6,314 nt of DNA from Actinomycetota bacterium (GTDB lineage Bacteria; Actinomycetota; Thermoleophilia; UBA2241): positions 1 through 6,314 of the forward strand of contig PMKK01000128.1 of the NCBI GenBank assembly GCA_003157715.1, in the 5' to 3' direction. This document shows positions 1-5,331 of this stretch, in pieces; within the stretch, counting starts at the first letter, position 1, and each line of letters opens with the position of its first letter. A program made the position numbers and the translations under genes. The notes beneath the pieces are model-generated. The model was not told the origin of the DNA, ran no database searches, and was given only the letters and a program-made list of their open reading frames with translations.

Positions 1-93
1 GGCGCGAGCGCGGCGCACGACCGGGGCGACCGGCGCGAAAGCATCGGGACCGCCCTGCCGCTTGCGTGGGACCTTTGGTCAACTTCTCCGTGA
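1..93 (+). CDS. possible 3' end of an upstream gene (partial)
   Basis: Frame 1 is open from the window edge to a TGA at 91-93, giving 30 residues that end in ...LPLAWDLWSTSP. Nineteen of its first twenty codons end in G or C, which fits coding use in this genome better than the other two forward frames do. If real, it ends 23 bases before the chosen start of the large GAF/HD-GYP/GGDEF gene, so the two could share a transcript. The piece is too short to recognise a family. The reverse strand is also free of stops over bases 1-79, so the region could instead be non-coding or belong to a gene on the other strand. Confidence 0.3.
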   Translation, partial: GASAAHDRGDRRESIGTALPLAWDLWSTSP

Positions 94-106
94 CTATCGC
101 CGATAG
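94..106. promoter_or_regulatory. 13-base palindrome before the large gene
   Basis: CTATCG (94-99) and CGATAG (101-106) are perfect inverted copies around one central C. The last G is also the first base of the Shine-Dalgarno. It could be an operator half-site pair for a DNA-binding protein, possibly the HTH protein encoded just downstream, or a short RNA hairpin (5 bp, 3-base loop) next to the ribosome binding site. The symmetry is read from the sequence. The function is inferred. Confidence 0.35.
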
Positions 107-110
107 AGGG
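106..110 (+). promoter_or_regulatory. Shine-Dalgarno that decides the start of the large gene
   Basis: GAGGG ends six bases before GTG 117. The longest open frame begins at an earlier GTG (66), but nothing resembling a ribosome binding site precedes that codon. The intermediate GTG at 90 is preceded by pyrimidine-rich sequence. The extra 17 N-terminal residues would also lie outside the HTH fold. Confidence 0.65.
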
Positions 111-116
111 AAGACC

Positions 117-3100
117 GTGGCACGCGACACACTCGATACTTCCGCCGGCGCCGGAGCTGACTGGCTGCGTGTCTGCGACGTGGCCGGACTACTCGGCGTC
201 AGTCGCAACACCGTGCGCCGCTGGAGTGACGACGGCATCCTCGACTCGTACCGCAGCGCCGGCGGCCACCGCCGCTACGTGCGCGACGACATCATGGCCA
301 CCATCGCCGCCCGTCAGGCGGGACCCGCGGCACACGACGGCGAACGCCGCGAGTCCGCCGGCGCCGGAGTCGTGGCCGCGCTGCGCTGCCAGGTCGCGAC
401 CCTCGCCGAGAAGCTCGCCGGCCGCGAGCGCGCCGCCGGCGCGCTCGTTCGACTCAGCGATCTGGCGTCGCGAGCGGCCGGCCGCGACGAGTTTCTGCGT
501 GCCGCGACCTGCCTGCTGTCTCGCACCGTCGAGGCGAGCGGCTGCGACATCTACGGCACCGAGGCCGACAAGCTGGTCGTCGTGGCCAGCGCGCGACTCG
601 GCGTGGAGAACCCCGGGCTGGTGGGCACCGTCCGCGAACCCGGCGGCCACACGCGGGGCCGTGCGGCCGAATGCATCCTGCCGCTGGTCTCGGGCGACAC
701 GAGAGTCGGCGCCCTCGACGTCTTCGACGACAAGTCGGCGGCGTTTCTCGAGTACTCCGACCTTCTAAAGAGTGCCGCGCGGATCGTCGCCGACTCGCTG
801 GCGAAGACCCGGCTGCTGGCCGATCTCGACCGCCAGACACGGCTGATGAGCGAGCTCGTGGAGCTCGGCGCGATGGCACCGGCGGCGGCCGACGTCGAGT
901 CCGCGTTCACCCCGCTGGGCACCCGGCTGATCGAGACGATCGACGCCGACACCTGCGAGCTCTACTCGCTGCAAGGCGGGCGCATCGAGCTGCTGGCCGG
1001 CTTCGACCGCGACGGCGTGGTCGATCCCTGGATCGGCTGGACCGGCGACATCCGCGACTTTCCCAACACCGCGGCCACCGTGGCCCGGCGCGAGGCGCTC
1101 GTCATCTCCGCGGCCGACGACCCGCGGCTGTCGGACCACGAGCGCGAGCGCTACGCCGAGTTCGACTACCAGAGCGAGATCTGCGTGCCGCTCGTGGTCG
1201 CCGGCGAGACGATCGGCTTTCTCGACATCTTCGACACCCGGCCGCGCGACTTCGCCGAGGTCGCCGGATTCCTGCAGAGTTTCGCGCCGGTGCTGGCCCG
1301 GACCACCCAGAACGCGCTGCTGCTGCGCGAGCTCGAGCAGCGCAACGCCGCTTTGCGCGACCTGGTAACGCTCGGTGAGCTCGTCGCCGTGTCGCCTGAT
1401 GTCGGCGAGCTCCTGCGCCTCGCCGCGTTGCGCCTGCTGGTGACGCTGCAGGCCGCCTCCTGCGACGTCTACCAGATCGACGGCGACGACCTGGTGCAGC
1501 TGGTCAGCGTCGGGCCCGACGGCTTCAACGATGACGACAACGGCTGGCGGGCACCGCTCTCGCACTACCCCGGTTTCGCCGCGGCGCTCAAGGACGGCGA
1601 GCCCTGGGTCGTCGGCTCGCCCGACGATCCCAGGCTCTCGACCTACGAGATCGACTGGTACGAGCGCTGGGGCCTGAAGAGCAGCCTCTCCGTCCCGCTC
1701 GTCGTGAACGGCTCCACGATCGCCGTGATCGACATCGAAGACACCCGCGAACGCACCTACTCCGAGCACCTCGACTTCATGCGCAGCGTCGGCCAGCTGC
1801 TGGCCGGCGCCTTCGAAAAGGCGCTCCTGCTCGAGCGCCTCGAGGACGGCAACCGCGAGCTGCGCCAGCTGGTCGACGCCGGCCTCGAGTTCGGCGCCAG
1901 CCTCGAAATGGACGAGGTGCTGCGCTCGGTGGCCACCCGCATGCGCCGCGCGGCCGACGCGAGCTGCTGCGACATCTACGCCTTCCAGGGTGAGGTCGAG
2001 GTGGGCCTGGCGAGCATCGCGGCGGACGGTTCGGCCGATCCCGGATTCGCCGGCACGGTCTACCGCATCGCCGACATGAACATCACGCGCCTCGCCATGG
2101 AGCGCCGCGAGCCGATCGCGGTCACCGACATGGACGCCGACGGGCGCGCCAGCGAGATGGAGCGCGCCGAGTGGCGGCGCTTCGGGTTTCACTCGGGCAT
2201 TGTGATCCCGCTCATCACGGGCGCCGAGGTGGTCGGGTTCGCTGAGGTGTTCGACGAACGAAAGCGCGGTTTCACCCATGTGCCCGTGCTGAACGGGCTG
2301 GCCCAGGTCGCCGCCCAGGCGCTCGCCAACGCGGCACTGCACGCCGAGATCGAAGAGACCGCCGGACGCATGACGCTCATGACCGAGGCCAGTTTGGAGT
2401 TCTCTTCGTCGCTCGACCTGCAAGACACGCTGATCAAGGTCGGGCGGCGCCTCAGCACCGCCGTCGACGTGCCCAACTGCGACATCGACCTGGTGCGCGA
2501 CGACGGCACGACCTACCGCCTGATGAGCCTGACCGACGGCGAGGTCGATGCCGCCTGGATCGGCACGACGCTCGATCTGGCCGTGTACCCGACGTTGCGG
2601 CAGGCCTTCGAGACGCGTGAACCAGTGGTGGTCGCCGCGCTCGAGGACCCGCGCCTCACCGACGCGGGCCGCGCGACCAATCTCGCCAACCGCGAGAAGA
2701 GCTGGCTGACCGTGCCGCTCGTGGCCAACGAACGGGTGATCGGGCTCGTCGACCTGGTCGAGACACGCCGCGAACGCACCTTCAGCCAGCAGACGGTGGA
2801 CACGGCGACGGCGATCTGCCGCGTGGCGGCGATGGCCATAGAAAACGCCGATCTGTACGACACCATGGCGGCCGCCAACCGCGAGACCGAGATGCTCAAC
2901 TCGATCGCCCGCGAGACGGCCGCCAGCCTCGATGTCGGCGAGATCGCGCACTCGGCGGCCGTGCACCTTCGCGAGCTTCTCCCCTTTGAGACCAGCGTCA
3001 TGGTGCTGGTCGACGACGAACGGCTCCACGTCGTGTATGCCGACGAGACCGAGAGCCCGTTTGCCGAGGCGCTCGAAGGCCTGTCCGTGGCCGACGCGCC

Positions 3101-4958
3101 GCTACCGTTTCGCGACGCTCTGGTGCAACGTCCCGTCATGGTCTTGCGTTCGGCCGACGACAACCCGCTGGCCGCGGACCACCCCGAGCTTGCCACCGTC
3201 GGGACGACTGTCCTCGTAGGTCTCATACTCGAAGCCCGCCCGGCAGGCGCTCTCATCCTGCACGACTCACGGCCCAACGCCTTCGATACGCTCGACACCC
3301 GGCTGCTGGAGCGCCTGAGCACGCAGCTCGCCCTGGCCGTCAAGAACGCCCGCCTCTACGCGAACGTCAAGGCGATGCACCTGAGCAATCTCAAGTCGTT
3401 GAGCTCGGCCCTGAACGCCAAGGACGTCTACACCCTCGGCCACGCGGCGCGCGTGTCGGCCTATATGGCGCTGCTGGGCTCGCGGCTGGGCTGGACCGAG
3501 GAACGCCTGCGCGGCGCCGAGGAGGCCGCCTACCTCCATGACATCGGCAAGATCGGCATCTCCGATCGCGTCCTGCTCAAACCCGGCATGCTGAACTCCG
3601 AAGAGTGGGACCTGATGCGCCAGCACCCCGTGCTCAGCGCCGACATCATCCGCACGCTGTTCGAGGAGGACCTGGTCCTCGGCGTGCGTCATCACCACGA
3701 GCGCTGGGACGGCGGCGGCTATCCCGACGGCTTGAGCGGCGAGGGGATCCCGCTGGTGGCGAGAGCCCTGTGCGTGGTCGACTCCTACGACGCGATGTCG
3801 TTCCAGCGGCCCTACCGCCAGGCCCTCGACGCCGACGGCTGCCTGGAGGAGCTGCGGCGCTGCCGTGGTCTGCAGTTCGACCCCGCGATCACCGATGTCT
3901 TCCTCGAGGTGCTCGACGATCTCGAGACGCGCCGTCTGCGGGCCGACGAAGTCGCCGGGCAGGCAGCCGCGCGCATCGACGCCGACCAGCACCTCCGTCT
4001 GCGCCGGCCTCATGACGAGGCCGGCGATGACTATGCGGAGATCGCCGCGCTTCTGCGCGAGGTGCGCGACGCCAACCCGCCGACGATGCGCCTCGCCACG
4101 CAGGCCCGGTTCGAGCGGCATTTCGCGCTGATCGTGGACGCCGAGATAGACCCCGCGAGGCACTCGCCGCTCGGCACCGACGTCTCACCCGACGAAGTCC
4201 TCCAGGTGCTGCCCCAGGTGCTTGCCGGAGAGCGGCCGCGAGTCAACGCCCTGTTTGCCGACCAGTTCGGCGTATGGATCACCGGCATCGCGCCCATCCG
4301 CGACCGCCGCGGCAACGTGGTGGCGGTCGTAGCCGCCAGCCTGCCGCCCTTCGCGGGCGCTCAGCAAGGCGGCCCGCGGCCCGCCGGCAAGGAGACGCTG
4401 GCCTCTGTCCTGCAGTCGGCGGCGGCACACGCCGACCGCACCGAGATCGACGCCATCGCCGACGGGCTGACCGGCCTCTACAACCACCGCTACCTCCACG
4501 AGCGTCTGAGCGAGGAACTGCGCCGCAGCGAGGAGCTCGGCGCGCCGCTCTCGCTGCTGTTCTGCGACCTCGACGCGTTCAAGGCCTTCAACGACACGCT
4601 CGGCCATGCCGCCGGCGACGACGCCCTGCGCTCCACCGCCCATATCGTCGAACGCTCCATCCGCCATATCGATCTCGCCTCGCGCTACGGCGGCGAGGAG
4701 TTCGTGGTCGCGCTGATCGGCACGGACGGAGCCGGCGCCGCCGACGTCGCCGAGCGCATCCGCCGGCGCGTCCAGGAGACGAAGATAACGTCGAGCCCCG
4801 AACAGCTTTCGGTCAGCATCGGCGTCGCCACCTTCCCCACCGACGGACACACCAAAGAGGAGCTCCTGGACAAGGCGGTCTGGGCCATGCACGTCGCCAA
4901 GCGCCTGGGACGCAATCGCGTCGTGGCGTTCTCGCCGACCGGACCAGCCCCGGTCTGA
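117..4958 (+). CDS. MerR-like HTH / six-GAF / HD-GYP / Cache-like / GGDEF cyclic di-GMP hub protein
   Basis: This 1613-residue protein probably makes and degrades cyclic di-GMP in response to several signals, and may bind DNA. Residues 16-60 form a MerR/excisionase-type winged HTH (VSRNTVRRW recognition helix, then GGHRRY and DDI). Six GAF modules follow at about 110-238, 243-408, 413-577, 579-747, 752-920 and 921-1083, joined by helical linkers. The HD-GYP phosphodiesterase spans about 1089-1270, with H1109, H1141-D1142, H1170, H1193/H1194, D1198, G1201-Y1202-P1203 and D1222, so the metal-binding set looks complete. A Cache-like sensor lies at about 1300-1411 (VDAE around D1341, SPLG 1350-1353, APIRD ending D1396). 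The GGDEF cyclase runs about 1449-1605, with DGLTGLYN, CDLDAFK, active-site GGEEF at 1525-1529 and an RHID inhibitory site at 1516-1519, five residues upstream as in PleD. I see no signal peptide or membrane helix, so it is probably cytoplasmic. GTG 117 is chosen for its ribosome binding site; a start at 66 would add 17 residues. Domain calls are firm. GAF ligands, DNA target and the net direction of activity are unknown. Confidence 0.93.
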   Translation: MARDTLDTSAGAGADWLRVCDVAGLLGVSRNTVRRWSDDGILDSYRSAGGHRRYVRDDIMATIAARQAGPAAHDGERRESAGAGVVAALRCQVATLAEKLAGRERAAGALVRLSDLASRAAGRDEFLRAATCLLSRTVEASGCDIYGTEADKLVVVASARLGVENPGLVGTVREPGGHTRGRAAECILPLVSGDTRVGALDVFDDKSAAFLEYSDLLKSAARIVADSLAKTRLLADLDRQTRLMSELVELGAMAPAAADVESAFTPLGTRLIETIDADTCELYSLQGGRIELLAGFDRDGVVDPWIGWTGDIRDFPNTAATVARREALVISAADDPRLSDHERERYAEFDYQSEICVPLVVAGETIGFLDIFDTRPRDFAEVAGFLQSFAPVLARTTQNALLLRELEQRNAALRDLVTLGELVAVSPDVGELLRLAALRLLVTLQAASCDVYQIDGDDLVQLVSVGPDGFNDDDNGWRAPLSHYPGFAAALKDGEPWVVGSPDDPRLSTYEIDWYERWGLKSSLSVPLVVNGSTIAVIDIEDTRERTYSEHLDFMRSVGQLLAGAFEKALLLERLEDGNRELRQLVDAGLEFGASLEMDEVLRSVATRMRRAADASCCDIYAFQGEVEVGLASIAADGSADPGFAGTVYRIADMNITRLAMERREPIAVTDMDADGRASEMERAEWRRFGFHSGIVIPLITGAEVVGFAEVFDERKRGFTHVPVLNGLAQVAAQALANAALHAEIEETAGRMTLMTEASLEFSSSLDLQDTLIKVGRRLSTAVDVPNCDIDLVRDDGTTYRLMSLTDGEVDAAWIGTTLDLAVYPTLRQAFETREPVVVAALEDPRLTDAGRATNLANREKSWLTVPLVANERVIGLVDLVETRRERTFSQQTVDTATAICRVAAMAIENADLYDTMAAANRETEMLNSIARETAASLDVGEIAHSAAVHLRELLPFETSVMVLVDDERLHVVYADETESPFAEALEGLSVADAPLPFRDALVQRPVMVLRSADDNPLAADHPELATVGTTVLVGLILEARPAGALILHDSRPNAFDTLDTRLLERLSTQLALAVKNARLYANVKAMHLSNLKSLSSALNAKDVYTLGHAARVSAYMALLGSRLGWTEERLRGAEEAAYLHDIGKIGISDRVLLKPGMLNSEEWDLMRQHPVLSADIIRTLFEEDLVLGVRHHHERWDGGGYPDGLSGEGIPLVARALCVVDSYDAMSFQRPYRQALDADGCLEELRRCRGLQFDPAITDVFLEVLDDLETRRLRADEVAGQAAARIDADQHLRLRRPHDEAGDDYAEIAALLREVRDANPPTMRLATQARFERHFALIVDAEIDPARHSPLGTDVSPDEVLQVLPQVLAGERPRVNALFADQFGVWITGIAPIRDRRGNVVAVVAASLPPFAGAQQGGPRPAGKETLASVLQSAAAHADRTEIDAIADGLTGLYNHRYLHERLSEELRRSEELGAPLSLLFCDLDAFKAFNDTLGHAAGDDALRSTAHIVERSIRHIDLASRYGGEEFVVALIGTDGAGAADVAERIRRRVQETKITSSPEQLSVSIGVATFPTDGHTKEELLDKAVWAMHVAKRLGRNRVVAFSPTGPAPV
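446..3360 (+). repeat. tandem array of six GAF-coding units inside the large gene
   Basis: Units 2 to 5 share the same order of landmarks: a helix rich in L/E/A, a Cys followed by an acidic residue (CELY, CDVY, CDIY, CDID), a stretch like DDPRLS, then VPLVV or a close variant before the last strands. The Cys codons are C143, C280, C449, C618 and C788, so spacing is 169-170 residues from unit 2 onward and 137 between units 1 and 2. Unit 6 has Glu at the matching place (E958). This period of about 508 bases points to expansion by internal duplication. The units have diverged well, so this is protein-level repetition more than exact DNA repetition. Confidence 0.8.
4937..4955 (+). other. short hairpin overlapping the end of the large gene
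   Basis: GACCGG (4937-4942) pairs perfectly with CCGGTC (4950-4955) across a 7-base loop, immediately before the TGA. No run of T follows, so it does not meet the usual pattern of an intrinsic terminator. It could slow 3' exonucleases or be chance in GC-rich DNA. Confidence 0.3.
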
Positions 4959-4980
4959 AATCCGGCCCGCGGCAGTCGAG

Positions 4981-5025
4981 CGGCGGCGCGGCGGGCGGCG
5001 GCGTGACTAAGGCGGCGGCGCCGCG
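4981..5025. repeat. GC-triplet low-complexity tract
   Basis: The stretch is made almost wholly of GGC/GCG triplets. A 10-base unit, GGCGGCGGCG, occurs at 4994-5003 and again at 5011-5020, separated by TGACTAA. It lies in the first half of the 373-base intergenic region. I find no convincing gene between 4959 and 5331; open frames through here are out-of-frame extensions of the large gene or lack a ribosome binding site. Confidence 0.6.
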
Positions 5026-5143
5026 ACCGGCTTCGTGGCCGGCGACGGGAAGGTACAGCGGGCGCGAAGGCGAACTTTTCCTTAACATGGGCGCGCAGCA
5101 AGACCGGTCGCAGCCGGCCGCCGCGGGCTCAAGAGACGGCGCC

Positions 5144-5185
5144 AACGAGCCGATGTGAACCGGAAGGCCCGAGCGTCGGCTCGTT
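5144..5185 (+). terminator. strong inverted repeat, possible terminator of the upstream transcript
   Basis: AACGAGCCGA (5144-5153) is a perfect inverted copy of TCGGCTCGTT (5176-5185). G-U and G-C pairs extend the stem to 13 bp (5144-5156 with 5173-5185) around a 16-base loop. Only three T residues end the stem region, so it is a weak match to an intrinsic terminator, though GC-rich actinobacterial terminators often lack a U run. It lies between the large gene and the promoter of the next one, where a terminator would be expected. The downstream arm also overlaps the first base of the -35 box, so an operator role is an alternative. Confidence 0.45.
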
Positions 5186-5193
5186 TGAACGAG
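5180..5193. promoter_or_regulatory. palindrome covering the -35 box, candidate operator
   Basis: CTCGTT (5180-5185) and AACGAG (5188-5193) are perfect inverted copies around a 2-base centre, and together they enclose the whole predicted -35 hexamer. A protein bound here would be placed to block or recruit RNA polymerase at the hydrolase promoter. A third copy of AACGAG lies at 5144-5149. The symmetry is directly visible; the binding protein is unknown. Confidence 0.45.
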
Positions 5194-5213
5194 TCACGAG
5201 AGTGTGGTAAGGT
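5185..5213 (+). promoter_or_regulatory. sigma-70-type promoter of the NlpC/P60 gene
   Basis: TTGAAC (5185-5190) and TAAGGT (5208-5213) are separated by exactly 17 bases. This fits the primary sigma factor pattern in high-GC actinobacteria, where -35 is TTGAnn and -10 is TAnnnT. Transcription would start near 5219-5221, giving a leader of about 110 nt. The assignment rests on motif match and spacing only. Confidence 0.6.
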
Positions 5214-5219
5214 CCCCGG

Positions 5220-5331
5220 GTTCGTGCCCCGCTGCGGGCGCTGGCCCCAAAGACAACGTAGCGCACGACAGATACGCGCGCACCTCAAGGACTCGTGGCA
5301 TCGATCGTGAGTCCCGAAAGGAGGCGACGGC
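5220..5331 (+). other. 5' leader of the NlpC/P60 gene with possible RNA structure
   Basis: The predicted leader can form a closing stem TCGTGC (5222-5227) with GCACGA (5263-5268). Inside it are a small hairpin CCCG-CTG-CGGG (5228-5238) and a short GCT/AGC helix (5240-5242 with 5260-5262), which together resemble a three-way junction. A second hairpin, GGACTC (5289-5294) with GAGTCC (5309-5314), ends two bases before the ribosome binding site. I do not recognise a known riboswitch class: the conserved cores of c-di-GMP-I (GEMM) and c-di-AMP (ydaO) riboswitches are not apparent. Pairings of this size can arise by chance in such GC-rich sequence. Confidence 0.3.
5317..5324 (+). promoter_or_regulatory. 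near-perfect Shine-Dalgarno of the NlpC/P60 gene
   Basis: AAAGGAGG is followed by a 7-base spacer and ATG at 5332. This is an almost ideal site, it fixes the start codon, and it predicts strong translation of the hydrolase. Confidence 0.85.

Noticed and set aside
46..73. GGGACC repeated at 46-51 and 68-73, two helical turns apart.
   Set aside because: Six-base direct repeats are common by chance at this base composition, and no promoter elements flank them.
62..106. A promoter immediately upstream of the large gene.
   Set aside because: Candidate -35-like (TTGCGT, TTGGTC) and -10-like (TATCGC, TAGAGG) hexamers do not occur with acceptable spacing, so the promoter may lie outside the window.
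66..116. GTG at 66 as start of the large protein, adding 17 residues.
   Set aside because: No ribosome binding site precedes it, the added residues are not part of the HTH, and GTG 117 has a well-placed GAGGG.
765..3029. A 754-codon open frame on the reverse strand opposite the GAF array.
   Set aside because: It is composed of low-information, Val/Gly/Ala/Arg/His-rich sequence with no recognisable domain, as expected for the complement of a gene with very high G+C at third positions. The forward frame has clear domains throughout.
5072..5089. A/T-rich patch in GC-rich surroundings, considered as a promoter on either strand.
   Set aside because: No partner -35/-10 hexamer at 16-19 bases could be found on either strand.
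4274..5158. A 294-codon forward frame overlapping the GGDEF end and running into the intergenic region.
   Set aside because: It is Arg/Pro-rich and lacks domain signatures, and the in-frame GGDEF domain explains the sequence.
5087..5158. A 23-codon frame beginning ATG after a short A/T-rich patch.
   Set aside because: No Shine-Dalgarno precedes it (the upstream bases are mostly pyrimidines), and the product has no recognisable character.
5214..5331. A c-di-GMP-I (GEMM) or c-di-AMP (ydaO) riboswitch before the hydrolase gene.
   Set aside because: The conserved cores expected for these classes are not visible by eye; an Infernal scan would settle it.
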